Counted from the first letter of the stretch, positions 10,011-24,200 are shown. The stretch is 64,000 nucleotides of DNA from Dipylidium caninum (GCA_017562135.1 QEYB01000282.1:577501-641500), one strand, 5' to 3'. Made by a program: numbers and translations. The notes: generated by a model not told the origin, from the sequence alone.

Positions 10011-13000
10011 AAATGTGAATTGACGAGGGAGACAGGTCACTGTGAGAGGTATGAGATCAAGGACGAATGTGAGTTAGGATGGGCCAGCCTCTTTAAATCC
10101 TCAAGGTTATTCTGAATTGTGTTTTCGTAGCCTTTTCAGTGAATGAGTTGTGGGAAGGCAAGGGAAGTATGTGGGGTGAGTTCTCATCTCTCTCCTCTTC
10201 CGCCATCTTCGCGCGCAGTCAAATGCATCAGCGCAAACCCGTGTGTTTAACCTCATGCTTGATGGTGGGCGGTCCATCCCAACGCACTCAATCTTCACCC
10301 TTTTTGCCTAGCAGACAGCTTCTACCCCTTCCCCATCCCCCTTTTCATCTTCTCTGCGTCAACGGTCTCAATGGGATCTTGGTACCGACCGTTATTCGAG
10401 CTGATACTAATAATGTGTCTTTGTGTTTATGTCACTTCAGTCGGGGCAGGGGGCAGGCGGAGGGAGGAGTGTCGACTAACCCGGAGTGGGTGCGAGGGCC
10501 TATGAATTATGCACCATATCTGCGAGTACAACAACACAGGCTGACTGCATACATCAAGGATGTCTCGATTGTGTTGTCGCAATATCGTAAATTTGTTAGT
10601 CTATCAGCAGGCTGAATTGTTCATAACTTACCGAAGCAGAGCTAAGAGGAGGCAGGAGAGGGAGAAGAAGAAGAGGCAGGCAAATTTGTTGACAGTGGGG
10701 CGAGTAATGCGAGAAATAACTCAGGTTAATCATCTAAGATGTCACTTGGGCGATGAGAAAATAACAAGCTAGGCGTTCGAGTTGACAGGGCGAGACAGAC
10801 ATCGGTTACAATCCCCTGAAGAGATTTACCATTGGGATAATCAAATAAGGCCGCAGCTGTTTACTCCCCACCCCGGCTCCGTCCCCTGTGTGTCTAGTCT
10901 GTGCGACATGTTTTGGACACGGCCATTCAGTGGAGTCTAAACAGCGTTAATCACTATTCTGTAACGCTGATCATTGTTTGTATGCATGTGTTTGTTCATG
11001 TGCGGTGATCAAAGGCGTTTGTATGTCCATGCGAACCAAGGTGATGAGGGCGAAGAAACCGACCACACGGCCTGTCTGTCGCTTTATTCGCCGGTTGACC
11101 TTGGCTTTACGTGACCGCATCGAGTCCCTAAACCCAAATTCAATCGGCCGGTAGACCAAACTACGCTCCTAAGGCCGCCCATTTCCCACTTTGAGGTGAA
11201 GTTCAAAATCGTGTGCCCTTTCGACCTTACGCGTGTCCCTGAGCCGCAGTGCCGGACCCCCTCCCCCCACCCGACCTGCCCTCCTCCAAACCCCTCGCGA
11301 ACACACTCACTTGTCTACGCGGACCTTTTCAAGTGGATCATGTGTTTATTCCGTGAGAGGACACTCGAGATTCGTTGCTTAGATTTGTAGAGGTTACCCT
11401 CACCGCGCTGTCTCCTACTCCCCCTGCAGCACTTCGAGCATGTCAGCGGAAATTCTCAACTCGCCTCTTTAACGCGCTGGCAGAGAGCCTCGTCTTGTCA
11501 AACTCCGTGCCCATCCCCCTCCCGCTCCCCTCCGATTCACCATCTCCCCCCTGGAATTAATCATTCCGACACCGTATATGATGCTTTTTTGCTCCGGTTC
11601 TCGTATGTATCATGACTCCTGATATTTCCTGCTTTCTATGTCCTAACAGTTACATAATCGCTGCTTGCCTCTTCAAAAGCCGCTCATTTAAACTTGTGTG
11701 GCACCGCCGCCTCTTTTAAGACCGACTCATAAGAAGCACTATTAGCACTCTCTAACTTGTGCGTACTTCGACGACTTCAGATGATTGTTTTGTTTGTCTC
11801 AAGTCCCACTACCCCGTTCAGCCTCATTTCGTCTACTTCCGTTGGAGGTGAACATTTTTTTGGGGGAACTATTTCTATCTGAAGCGGATTATCTTATTAG
11901 GGAGTTACAGGAAGTGCCATTGTAGTTTTCAGCTTGGGGTCATTTAGTCGTGTGTGCAGGCATTTCGAAGGACTAAGGGCCGAGGAGGCGGTGGAGGACG
12001 GAGGAGGAGCCTGTCTACCGCCCTTATTTCGGAAAGAAATGACAGAACCAGCTTAGTCAAGCGAGGAGGTAGACACAAAGGGTAGTTAAAGTGCGAGGAG
12101 ACTTCTAAGAATTATCTTCCGCATCGAAAGGGATGATTGTTAGGGAGCGAAGGACGTCGCGGGCCTGGGCAAGAGGAAGTGACGTTTACACGTTCCGCTG
12201 TCTGACTCGAAATTGCAAATTTGCTCAGCTCTTTTTCAATTCAATTTTCCCCAAGGCGTTGAAGTTAGTTTTAAATGTAGGTTGCCTGAAGAGCTTCACA
12301 TACTTCTTCGGCGCAGGATGTATGACAGGCTCAGAGGCAATTTCTGAGCTGACAGCCGGGACAAATCCTGGGAGGTGACTCAGTGAAGAATTTTCCACTA
12401 TTCCATCTTGTGAGACGAGTGTGGGAACGGCAAATACCACCTTCTCCGGTCGGTAAGTACCCTGCCCTTCTTCCCTCCCGTATGCTAGTCTACCGGGGGC
12501 GTCCGGATCTCCCCTGCCGGTCCTCCGCCGGCCTCGATGCCGTCCTGGCCGGTTTATTATGATTGCGGACACTTACAAAACGATCTCTCGAAGTCACCCC
12601 CAACCTTATTTGCGCACATAGAGGTAGACGAAGAACGCAGATTTCAAACTGCTTAGCTTGGATTCGCATTCTCCTCCACCATTCTCTCTTTCCCCTGTAG
12701 TGTGCACACTTGGAAATACAGGGTTCGAATTGGGATTAACTTCTTTACAATCTGGGGTCATTGCGCGAGACTGGTGCTTTGTAAGTCCTTTTGACAAGTC
12801 TTTAATTCATCCGTACATCACTTACTAGCACCATAATTTTAAGTTTGTCAATCTGATTATATTTTATTAATCGAAGAAGAAGGGATTTGAGAAAAGGGAG
12901 AGAAGCTAATGAGAGAGTTGAAAGTAGTTCTCGTGCATCCACTGTGATCACTCAAATCGCCGAGACGACAACCAAACCGAAGGAGAAAAAATAAGGAAGA

Positions 13001-13488
13001 CTATATTAAGTCCCTTTTTTGCTCATTCCACATTCTTCCACTTCCCATTTTGAAGAAATTATAACTTTCAGCATGCTCCAACCTCTACCCGTCCGCAGGC
13101 CTTTCGCCAAGTGGAAATGCTGTCCCCGCCTCTCCACCAAGCGTAATGCATAAACTGAGTGAGTCGTGGCGCAAATATGAAAAGCCTTAAATGGGCAGAG
13201 GCGTACGGGTTCAGGAAGGAAAGAAGGTAGCAACAAATAGGAAGTCGAGTAGATAAGCACTCATGCTTTGGGAGGTGGAAAGGGAAACACATGAATCTAC
13301 TTTTGTAGTATTACGGGACAAGGTGGGCGCGGGGGGAGAGGCAAGAGACTCCGCACTTTTGTTCCTTTATCCGAAGTAACTGCATCCGACGTGGAAGAGT
13401 GCGCTCGAAGCAAGGTACTCTTAATTCTTCCTGTTTGGTGTGAAGGGAGAAGAGCATTGAGAAAACGAGAGTGCTCTAGGACCCTGGA

Positions 13489-13524
13489 AGGGGGAGGGGG
13501 GGACCGGAGGGGGAAAAGGAAAGG
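13489..13524 (+). other. G-run cluster, possible G-quadruplex
   Basis: Four runs of at least three G (GGGGGAGGGGGGG, then GGGGG, then GGG) occur within 36 bases on the plus strand. Formation of a quadruplex is inference; no gene is attached to it. Confidence 0.4.
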
Positions 13525-16039
13525 GAAAAAGGTACTAAAGACCAACTGCCAATTCACCCATAACGCATTATTTACTCCCTCCTTCCCTCCCGGCCAACTT
13601 CTTTTTAAAACTATTCTAAAAGTCCTTACTGACATTCTTCAGAGTCACGAGACGCCTTAACTTCGAGATCCGCCCTCGCACCGGCACCATTGTCACAGTG
13701 ACTGGAGTAAACGCCTTTGCTGTTAGCCAAGACGATGATATTAAAGGGAGGGGGACGGACGAGTTGGATGAGGTGAGGATAATTGTGTGACTCGCCTCTC
13801 CACACTTTTTCCCTCGGCAGGGTTAGAGGGCGGAGGCGCAGCCCCTATGTTTCCTCAATTTGGTATATAATTAATTAAAAAGCGGAATAAAATTTTCTTC
13901 TGGTAGAGTAAATATTATGGACTTGTGTAATGTGGTAGCCTCTCGAGAGATTGAACTGTTTATTTGACCTTGGGCCGCAGACCCATCACTTTCGGCACCA
14001 TGGTCTCGAGGGAGTCGGAGGGCGAGTGGCGGTGGGGTTCGGGGAAAGCGGATAAAGTGGGCCAAGGTGAGCACAACCAGGGTGCAAAAAAGTAGGTTAA
14101 ATAAACTGTACTGATCCTCGGTAACCAGATCAGCCTCCTCCACAACCCCATTCCTCTGCCATTTAATTGTAATTTTGCGGTGAAGGCAAAGTCGCGTCAC
14201 GTACGTGTGACGGTGAATCTCGCCTAGTAGAGTAGATGGACTACACCTTTCCACAAAGGTCGTTGTGAATGGGAAAGAGTGCAAATAACCCCGATTTTCC
14301 TCCCCATTTTGCCCCCATAATTTCCTATTCGCGTCTCCAGCATCAGATAATTGGCGTTCGTTTATGTGAATAGCGATGAGAGATGCAGTCCATGTAAAAG
14401 TATGGCAAAAATTTCCCCCCTTGATGAATAATACGGTCACTTTTGTATAAATCTAACCACAAATCTCCCATCCTACTCGATCTTAATTGGCATACTGGGG
14501 AGAGGAGTAGGTCGAGTGATTGTCCATTCGTCCTGCCCCATCGTCTTCAGCCTAATTAAAGTGGACTGGCAGCATTTAGCGTCTGGAACTCCGCTAATAC
14601 TCATTCCCGCCCCTCCGTCCCCTTTGCCCCCCTTCCCCGGGTAAGATCCAGAACTGAAAGGGAGGCGGTAAAATTTACCCAAAACCGCGATGCATGCTCT
14701 TGATTAGACGGTTTTACCTCCCTCCGCCACGAAGATCTGATCATTGTGAGGGCAGTCGCGCTAGTGTAAGGCAATAAAAAAAGTGGAGACCCTATTTTTC
14801 CGCATCCCCAATCCACCCCTCGTTCTTCAGTGGTCCCACATTATATGGAAAGGGCTTATTATTAATAACAACTAGCCCACCTATTTATCACCGCAACTTG
14901 CCGACTATTTGCTACATTATTTGAGTGAGCGGGTGGGGGAGGAAGGGGAGTGCCATTAGTCCCCATCCGGGTGCATAGGCCTCAAAGGCATCTGGCATTC
15001 CTCCCGAGGCACTTCATCCACTCGACGAAAAGTCCCTACTAGAATAATAAGAGCTGGTATTTAGTCCCCTTCGAGGTTTGGCTTTCCCAATTTTACCGCG
15101 GATCAAAAAGTGATCAAACAGATGAGTGGCCAGTTGAGAGGGAGAGGAAGATGGTGATGATGACGACGGTAATGTATATAAGAGACATGATGCGGTGACA
15201 GGTTCAATCAAACACTGCAATGACATTGTTTTCACCTGGTGGACTCGTCAATCTTCTAAGTAGTCGTGGTGGCGATTGTTACAGTGACAGCAGCTGATTT
15301 TTCCCCCACCACCCATTCTCTAACACCTCATCTCCATCCCCATTTAAAGCTCCTGCCACGGTTATATTGTCCAGGCATCCTCACCTTTCCCATTTATATG
15401 TTATTTAAACGATTTTTTTATCAATAAGGCAAACAAAGGAGAGATGGGTCGGAGCTGAGGAGGTGAAGGAGAGGCGATTGGTTAGTTTGACGTAGCGGTA
15501 TCGGGTGGGGCGGGGTCAAGGGGCGCGAGAACCGGTGTTGCTGAGTAATTCGGTGGTGCGAATACTTGAGGGCTTAGCGCTTTTCTCAGAAATGTACGAA
15601 TGTGTGAGAAAAGACGGCGGTTGTCGTCTTCAGGAGAGAGAGATTTTTACGGGTGAGCATTGATTCACAGTCATTTCGAAATGACACTTCTCCCTTTTTT
15701 AGAGAGGCGCAATCCTGCCATAAGCAGCCGAATGAAAAGTGATTTATGATGGATTTGTAGGGAGGGCTTTTTCTCACTTCCCCAGCTGTCCTCGTGGCTC
15801 CAGGGCCACGATCACCACCTCCTCCCCTTCCACCACAACCCGACTTTCCCCTGTTTTCGGCCGCGGGAACGATTAAAACCGCATTTCTATTCGCGGGCTG
15901 GAATAGACAGGAAAACAAAGTGCTTGCGGATGAGGGGGAGATCGCGGTGAGGAGGCGCACGCAATCGCTTGGTATCTATCTATCGACTGAGCGTCAACTC
16001 ATGGAGAGAAAAGTGAGAAGGCAGGATGGGGGAGAAGGA

Positions 16040-17455
16040 TTAAGGGAATATTGAGAAAAAGGTGTGAGAAAATGTTCGCCGGTAAAAAGTTGTGACAAAC
16101 GTGGACTACCCACAGACAAACTAACTGCCTTCTTTCCTGGAGCCCGACATGACTTCACCTTGCGGCAGTGGAAGGATGTCAGAGGCGGACATTGAGAGGA
16201 GACCCATGAACGAGAGCGCCAATTCCTGCGAGGCAGTTTGACCGCCTTTTCTCACATGTATTCTCGTCTCCCACCGTCCACAGACCCTGTCGCGCTGGTC
16301 ACTTCAAGCTACCACCACCAAATAAACACAGTCTCTTTCCAACTGACATGAAGCCCTGTCACCAAATATCCCAATTCGCATGGTAATTTTTACCTCCTCG
16401 CCAATTCGCACACGGGTTGTGATGGACACGAGAGAAGGTGGAAGTGGGAGAATGAGGGAGTGGGGGAGTGGGACGGAGGGGTGGAGAGTCAGAGGTGAGG
16501 TGAGGTGAGGTGATGTGCGGTGCGGTGTGGTGTGGTGTGGTGTGGTGTGGTGTGGTGTGGTGTGGTGTGGTGTGTGTGGTGTGGTGGGTGTGGTGTGGGT
16601 GTGGTGTGGTGTGGTGTGGTGTGGTGTGGTGTGGTGTGGTGTGGTGAGGAGAGGAGAGGAGGAGAGGGAGAAAGAGTAGACTGGAAGGTGGGTGAGGGGC
16701 GTAGTATGGAGACGAGGGAAAAGGAGAGAGGAAAGACTGAGCGTGTGTGAGGCGTGTGATTGACTTGATTTCCTGCTTGTTAAAGCAGTCAACTCTCGAG
16801 GGAGAGCATTATGCAGGGTGGAGCACTGTGCACATGGGCAACGAGGTGTCGTGATGAGGACGGACATGGGGATGCGTTTGGGGCCTGAATTGCGGGTGGT
16901 TGTGGATGAAGGCAAATGAATGCACTTCGTGCAGCAATTAGAGATGAAAATATCGGAGTGCCGAAAGGTGGGCTTCTTTCCATCCCCTTGACGTGCGATG
17001 GAAGTGCGGAGGCACAAGTGCAAGTGGATCTTTTGAAGATAAACCCCAAGGGAGCAAGGAGTGGGAGAAAGGCGGAGAGGGAACATGGGTGAGAGAGGAA
17101 GAAGGGGAAAGAGCGTGATGGAGAGCTGGCAGTGGCAGCGCCAGCGGTGAAGGAGGTGGGGAGTAGGTGGAAAAAGAGGCATTTTCGTGAATTGGAGTAG
17201 AAAAGACACGTAGGACGTGGACAGGCGAATGATTGTCTCAGTTTCATACGAACAACCTCAAGTTATCAACCTTTTTTAAGTGGATTTGTTCACTCAGTCA
17301 CGTCTCATCGAAAGTCAGCGTGGCCATGACAGTAGCGTAGATGCAGACGATGGTAGGTGGGTGGTCGGTTTAGCTGTCTTCGGCTGCAGCTGCTTATGTG
17401 ACTTTGGGTGGTTTTAGTAGGCTTCGGAGACCTTATTTGGCCGAAGGCAGACCGC
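16040..17455 (-). repeat. Large inverted repeat, right arm (about 1.4 kb)
   Basis: Read on the minus strand this matches 8470-9785 along its length, from the block ending in AGTCAGCGTGGCC to the block containing AAAATGTTCGCCGGTAAAAAG. It is slightly longer, mainly because its pentanucleotide array is expanded. A minus-strand open frame of 301 codons (16304-17209) runs through the array; its product is a threonine/histidine/proline repeat and I treat it as a by-product of the repeat. Confidence 0.85.
16498..16645 (-). repeat. GTGGT/ACCAC pentanucleotide microsatellite, expanded
   Basis: About 25 GGTGT units occur with a few interruptions (GTGGTGGGTGTG, GTGGGTGTGG), preceded by GAGGT repeats. 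The homologous array in the left arm has only about six units. Confidence 0.95.
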
Positions 17456-20400
17456 CGAGATGTAGTACCGCACCCTTGTTGGTCGAGTTTGCTTGATTTA
17501 TGAGCATCTGCCATGGCGCCTCGTGTGAGTAATGGCGCGAATTGGGTGGTTAGACAACGAATCGTTGGGGTTTGATGTCTCAACGTGAGCTGAGACGAGA
17601 TTGATTGAGATGGGACGAAGTGGGGGAGTGACGAGGTGATCTGAGTTGATTCGAGTCGACGTGAGTTAGGGTGATGTGAGAGGGGGAACGGTAAGGCAAT
17701 GGTGGTGTAGCGGGGAGACCGATGAGGGGATGGCGTGTGGGGAGAGTGAGTGACGATGTTCAGGGAATACGTCTCACTTATCCCCATTGTTCGCTGCGGT
17801 CTCTTCAGAATAGCCTACACCTCCCAGCCCCTTCTTCTTCTCTCCTCCCGCTTTCTCGCCCTTTTCTTTCCCTTCCTTGTTGCCTTCGTGGACGAGGAAG
17901 ACGTCTGACGAGTTGTCACGTACCTCCCTATCGCACTTCTTCCATTTCTCCCCTTGCTACTTGAGTCGTGCGCCTTCCGACCTCCACCGCGACGTGTGAG
18001 AGTGAACCATGAGTTTTGGTTGGGGTGGTGGCAGTGACCTGCAGGGGGAGGGGAAGGTAAGGAGAGATGACAGGCTGGAGAAGACGTAGTGCCGATGATA
18101 GGAGGGTGAATGAACGCGAATGCGACGCAACATCAGAAGAGGTGAAGTGTACAGTTGTGGCGTGGTGTGGAGCGCTGTGGAGTGGAGTGTTATTGCCACT
18201 GCGAGGTGCCCTCGGGCCGATGGGACCGTCCATGGTGGAGTGCCACCACGGCACACTGTTCGTTCGTGCAATTGACTGATGTGTCTGCTTTCCTCGGACA
18301 TGTTTTAGCCTGCTTGTGTCTGCTGTCGGCAACGTCAAGACGGTAAACAATTAGTACATAAACATGTTTTACTGGTCGAGTGTGGCCCTGAGTGAATATG
18401 TGAGGCAGTGAGTGGGTGCAAGGTCATCGGTGTTATTATCAGTTCGTTAGGACCCTACTTCAAACCCACGGACTTCGTGAACCGCACAGCAGCGATAATT
18501 TCGGTAAACCGCACAGAATGGCAACTCCCGTGCTCATAAGTCCTCGACAACATTTTTGCTTCGACATCCACTGTTCAACGCGGTAATTTCTTTTACGTTT
18601 CCTTAAGTTCTTGGTGAGAACCTCCATTCCACTGCGGTCAACTCAGTTCCAACCACCCAGATATTTGTCTTCTCTCTCCTTCCTCCCACTGCTACGCAGC
18701 CAAACCCCCTTTTCTCTGTCCTAGCAATTTAAACGACATGCATCCAAGCAGAACAGTACAGCTCCTTAGGCGTAGACTTTAACCTCCTTTTCACTCCTCC
18801 CCACTTCTTTGTTTCCGTTCTTCTAACCTCCACATTTCCGGTGTGATTTTCACATATTTGCATAAGCCTGAAGCTCCTATTGGGCGTTTTTATGTGTTTG
18901 TGTGTGACCGCGTGGAATATACACCAAATGACAATAAAAGCGTGGGTTAACGAGAAATGGCACAAATGTGAGACTACGGGCCTTCTTCCCGCACGCCCGC
19001 CCGCCGCTCGCCCGTTCCTTCCTGCACACACCCGCAGCAGGACGCGAGAGATTGCAAATTGAAGTTATTTCCTTGGTGGCCAAATGTTGCAGTAGATAAC
19101 AATAAGCGTTGCTCGTTGCCATAGTGACGTGCAGACACACAAACACGTAATAAGGCCATATTTTGTTTATTTTGGCGCGCCTGGAATGTGACATTTTGTG
19201 CGTGTGTGTGTGTATGTGTGTACAAGGGAAAAAAGAACCTCGTTTATTTTGGGATCGTTTGTGTTTGTGTGGCCCGAATGAAGTCTCCTTCCGTAGCTCA
19301 CTTCTGATGTCTTTTCGGCTCCTTTTTAGCCCGCTTTCTATAGCATCCAACTTAACTAACCGCAAGAGTGACCAGAGCGAGGAACACTTGGCGTAGTTCC
19401 TCAACACCTTTTTGGCTTCCCGCCCTTTCCTCACATGTTACCGCGAGGAAAGTTAAGATTTAAAAATTTCCTCTCTTTGACCTCTTTCCAGGTTGAATTT
19501 CTCTGCCGGTGGCTAAGATTCTCCCCACATTCACCTACCAGAACTTTAGACAGTCAGACTTCTTTTTCCACACCAAAAGGTGCTGAGCCTGTGGAGGAGG
19601 TAGATACGAAAGGAATGGGGTGAAGTGGCGTATTTATTTTTATCTAACCTCAAACTTAACCCTTTCTCATTTAATTCAATTGCCATTCAGACAGGCCTCC
19701 CACTCGCCATAATATATCATCCAAAGTGGAGTGTGCGAGCAAATCTCCATTGAAAGCTTGCCTTAGTCGCAGAAACTCCAGTGGGGCGGGGGGATATGGT
19801 GGCACGTAAACGGGGTAGACGTTGATTAACGCGTCAGTTCGGGCACTTGACAGCTCATTTAATTATGGGTGAAGATGGTAAACAGAAGTGACAGAGTTCT
19901 TTGTGGAGAGCCTTACCGTACCAATTGAATTCTCCACGTTGAGTATTCCATTGGCTCCCCACACAACCCTAGTTCAGAGCCTCCTTGGTAGATGTCTTCA
20001 TCAATGATGTTGCATGTGTGACCTTCCCCCTGCCATGAGAATGTCACGAGTGAGGGGTGAACAGATGGGAAGCCATGAGCAGAGTGGCTTTGATGGAGAA
20101 TGACCTTCTTGATCTGACGTTGGCTCTAGTTGTTCTGGCGCTTGAACACCACTTAAATTGGTCAGACTAATGGCTGTACTTAGAAAAATAGGACAAATAC
20201 ATGGCTGACATGATGATAATGGTAACAGTTCATTTCCCCGCGGTCAGGCTATTTTTCACTGCGTTTAATGATGATGAGATTCAGAGGTTTCTCACACTTT
20301 AAGACGCCTTCCTTAGAGGAGAGTGTGATGGAGTGCCCACACGGCATGAACAGACCAGGACGTTTGTCCACTTCGGATAGAGTCAGTCGTAGGCAGAGAT

Positions 20401-21070
20401 ATGGAGATATCTAATTTCTTCTCACATCCGTCAGTGAAATAAAATGATATCAAATATTATACTAACTCCTTTCTCAGCGAGAAGTAAAATCTCTTCGTTA
20501 TCATCAGTACCACTCCCTTAATGTGTACTTTCTCGCTGGTACCAAATTAAGTGGACCCACTTTTACATGAAATAAATCACCCTTAAAACATTTAGGAACT
20601 GTGGGACTTTTGTTGTGAACTTTGGATTTTTCTATACTAGTCAAAATGAATATTCCCGTATTTATCTCGCTCTTGAAGTTAGATTCGGAAAATATTGACG
20701 ACGGGAAAAAAGCATTAAGTCGGGTTTCTCAATTTTCAATAATATCGCTTCCAAAACGCTGAGAGTCTACGGAAATCCGGGAGTTACCTCAATGCTCTAA
20801 AGATAGGGGGAATATCTAATCGCTTGGGAAAGCAATTTGCGCAATCAGAGACATTAGGTAAACTCGTTGCACTCCGCGCGCCCGACGACCTTCTTGTCGT
20901 CCCCCGCTTCCTAATTATCTAGTTGCAGGATTTATTGGCACTTCACAAACTCAAAGTCGACGACAAAGGGGGAACGCATCCCATGAAATTAGCACTTTAC
21001 GAATGTGCCCCTCAAAGCACAAGTATTCGGTCTTAGGGATTACCAGAGGTGCTCATCCAATCAACTTCAT
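17456..21070. other. No supported gene between the right arm and the receptor gene
   Basis: The stretch contains short TG tracts (near 19198-19220) and several open frames of about 60-185 codons that overlap on both strands. None is recognisable or framed by good splice sites. Confidence 0.4.
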
Positions 21071-21071
21071 C

Positions 21072-21135
21072 GACCAATAGAACTTCCGCAATTCTAACCA
21101 ATGGTTGGCTTCCTCCAACGAAGATTATTTAAACC
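21072..21135 (+). promoter_or_regulatory. Possible core promoter of the receptor gene
   Basis: Two CCAAT boxes (about 21075 and 21098) are followed by an AT-rich TTATTTAAAC at about 21125, some 70 bases ahead of the receptor ATG. The spacing suits a TATA-type promoter, but the evidence is motif-level only. Confidence 0.3.
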
Positions 21136-21204
21136 CCAGATTTACGATCTGCTACAGGAAAACGCGCATTCTTGTCACATTGACGCCAAAGATCTAGTAT
21201 TAAC

Positions 21205-24200
21205 ATGATTTTATTTTATGAATGGAGATTTTCTATTGTATTGTTTTCTGCCCTATTCATACTCCTCCCTCTTACGCATTCCTGTTTCGCGTCGAGCGCC
21301 GAGGAGGCGCAAGGAGTCACGTTCGATCCAGACAAGAATATTGAGGAAAATTTTTTGAGTTATTCCCAATTTGCTCGTCACTATTTCCCTCAGGTGCACC
21401 TCTTCGAGAAGTATTTCACTATCGTCTTTTTCGTTATTGGCTTCCCGGGAAATTTGATCTCTTTTCTGGTATGGTCCAGCAAACGGATGTATAGTGGAAA
21501 CTCGGCAGCCGTCTATTTGGCAGCTCTTTCACTCAACGACACTGTTGTTTTGGTAATTTCGCTTTTCCGCGACCTTACCGGCATTTGGGACGTACCTTTT
21601 CATCCGAAACCGGGCTCATGTGAGGTACTTGAAACCATTACACTTACCGTCCAATATGCTTCTCCTCTGTTCGTCCTGGCCTTCACCGTAGAACGGTGGC
21701 TGGCTATCTGCCAGCCCTTCATGGTGTCTCGAATCTGTTCTGTCAAGCGTGCTGTCTACATTTGCATTGGTATTATCTTTCTCAATCTCCTCGTCTGCTC
21801 TCCTATGGCCTACCTGATGGGAACCGATCCGCGAGGCTGTGAGCCGCGAACCCCCGCTGTCTTCTATTTCACCACTACTCTTGAAGTCCTCTACTCCCTC
21901 GTAGCCCCATTAATGGTTCTCACCTTCAACTGCCTTGTTATCAATGAGATGGCCAAAATTCGACGTGCTGAGTTACGAAAGACATTTAGAAGCGTGAAAC
22001 CGAGTAATGCCACTTACGAGGGGGCCAATGAGTCGGGATTCCTGGGTCGATTCCTCCAAAAATCCACTGGAAATAAGGATTCCAAGATGGGAGTGATAAA
22101 ATACTCCAGTTTATTGAAGGATTCCTCCAAACGGAAGACTGGGAGTGAACAGGGCGTCGGTGAAGAGGCCTCCTCTCCCAAATTCAGATCTACCACAATT
22201 ATGTTGTTGGTGGTCAGTTTCTATGTGATTTTCGCCACACTCCTGGGCGGTTTGTGGTATGTACTTGACATCAAATTCACCGTCGAAGCCTACGTTAAAT
22301 GGCCGAAACGTCAGGTGAGGCCTCATTACAACTCCTACCACAATCTATCTTCTCACCACACGGATTAGATTCTTTCCCGCTAAATGGTCGCCTAACGTAG
22401 AGAGAGGAGGTGGTTTTGATGCTCTGGACTTTCTTAACCATGTAAAAACTTACGTGAGGATGAAACGAAATCAAAGGGAAGTGAAGGAAAGGACAGTGGA
22501 GTAATTAGCGGCTGGTTTCACTTCGTCCAAGAATTGTTTAATTATGCCGTTATTGGATAGGCAAAAGAGGAAGAAGAAGACTACGACGAAGACGAATAAT
22601 AATAAGGGAGAGGAGTAGAGCTTTCTCACTGTCGTGGTAGACCTGGGGAATGGATGGGGCGGAGGTGGATTAATGTCTTTAATTTCATCCCTTGCGTCAC
22701 ATCTCCCCTCCTCAGCTTACCACCATCGTTCCCATCAGACACCCCTCGATGACCTCATGGACTCAAAGGGAGGATCGAGGCGTCCTGACAATATCGACTG
22801 AATTAACTTGATTAGGTCAGTAGGAATAAACACAAAGGGTACGGGGAGGGGACTGGAGGGACGGGCAAGGAGAAGGGACAAGTCTTTCCTACTAATTGGG
22901 AGACTGTTCACACACCAGTGGCGATACTGCCATGGTGTGTTTATTAATTCTCCATGCCCAAAGTGGTGCACAGGAGGGTGAACGAGTCTATCTGTGGCCG
23001 AATTACTTACGTCTTCACCTATTTTTGACATAGAATTTATTACTTTCTCTCACAATCACTTTGGGCATGTCTTAATCCCTGGATAGAGAAAGACGCCTGT
23101 CAGTCAGTGTCAAGTTGGAACTTAAACACATCAAAATCGCCACTCTTCGTACTGTACAGCCTCTATTTGTCTTTTACCCTACGTCTCGTCAAAGGGGCGA
23201 TGAGTAGCATTTCATCCAACTGAGTGACAAGTATTGGTGACTTTCAATCATGTGATTAGGCGTACCGCCAGACATCAACGACCCTTTTTTGCGGGGTTCT
23301 TTGACCTTTCATTCGAGAAAGAGACCGCAGCAACCAGTGGCGCCTCCTTCCTCGTCCGCTTTTCCGTTATTTCTAGCCCATCCCGTTCACTCTCCACTCA
23401 TTTTCCGGCTAGACGAGGTAGAGTCAGTGTAAGGAAGCGACTATTAAGGATCTCAAGACCTTCTGTATTGACGGAGGGCTCAGCAGTCGAGAAGTCCTGC
23501 TGGATGTAGGAAAACTAGACCTAGGATCAAAGTATCGTACGTAAAGCACAGATCGTACGTTATTTTTGAACATTCAACGTCGTATGCTTCTCCCAACTCC
23601 TTCTTTAAACTGACCGTTTTAGCATGACGAGCCTCTCTTTGCCACATCAACCATTTTGGCACTGATTAAACCTGACTCCGTACACCAACTCGGTAATACG
23701 ATATTAGGAGCTAATAAATGACTAGTTTAGTTTTTTTAATACCAAATTGAGACTTATTGCAGAAAATGGTACATCGCGGTCGCCTCCATTAGTCCTCATC
23801 TGTCTAATTTAATGTAGTCGTTGGAGCCAGGGCCGAAATCTCGTTCAAATTGAGTCTCGTTAGTAGCAAAGTGTGGTTGTAGGGCAGAAAAAGGGGATCT
23901 CAAGTGCAATTGAGGGAGACTGAAGCAGATTATCCATCATTTGCACAATGCAACGGCCTCCTGTGGGGGAAGGAAAGCCGGAGGGCGGTAGAGAGTCCCT
24001 TTGTTCATGATCATATTTTTTACTTCATACATTATTTACACAAATCTCGATCATACACTAATGAATTTGCAATTTTTGTCCTCCTCCGGCCCGTTCCCCT
24101 GCCTGGTATGATAATGTAGGTGCACGGCCCAAATTCTCAAAAAAAACATGTTTCTAGGTGTTAGAAGTCCCCATACCTCGTCCAACTACCTTCTCCTTTT

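Larger units (their letters stand above)
9786..16039. other. Spacer between the inverted repeat arms, no supported gene
   Basis: About 6.25 kb separate the arms. The longest open frame is 189 codons on the minus strand (13871-14440); it resembles nothing I know and has no supporting splice sites. A G-rich run lies at 13489-13524. A strong donor/acceptor pair only 43 bp apart (10176-10218) is visible, but the flanking frames close quickly. Otherwise nothing is identified. Confidence 0.4.

Noticed and set aside
10176..10218. 43-bp intron-like segment with strong GTGAGT and CGCAG ends
   Set aside because: Flanking frames close within a few codons on the 3' side, so no gene could be built around it.
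12715..12735. GGTTCGAATTGG, resembling a tRNA T-loop
   Set aside because: No matching acceptor, D or anticodon stems could be folded around it.
13871..14440. 189-codon minus-strand open frame
   Set aside because: No recognisable domain, no codon pattern that stands out and no splice signals; compatible with chance.
16304..17209. 301-codon minus-strand open frame
   Set aside because: It runs through the pentanucleotide array and pyrimidine-rich flanks; the product is Thr/His/Pro repeat and the homologous frame in the other arm is not kept in step.
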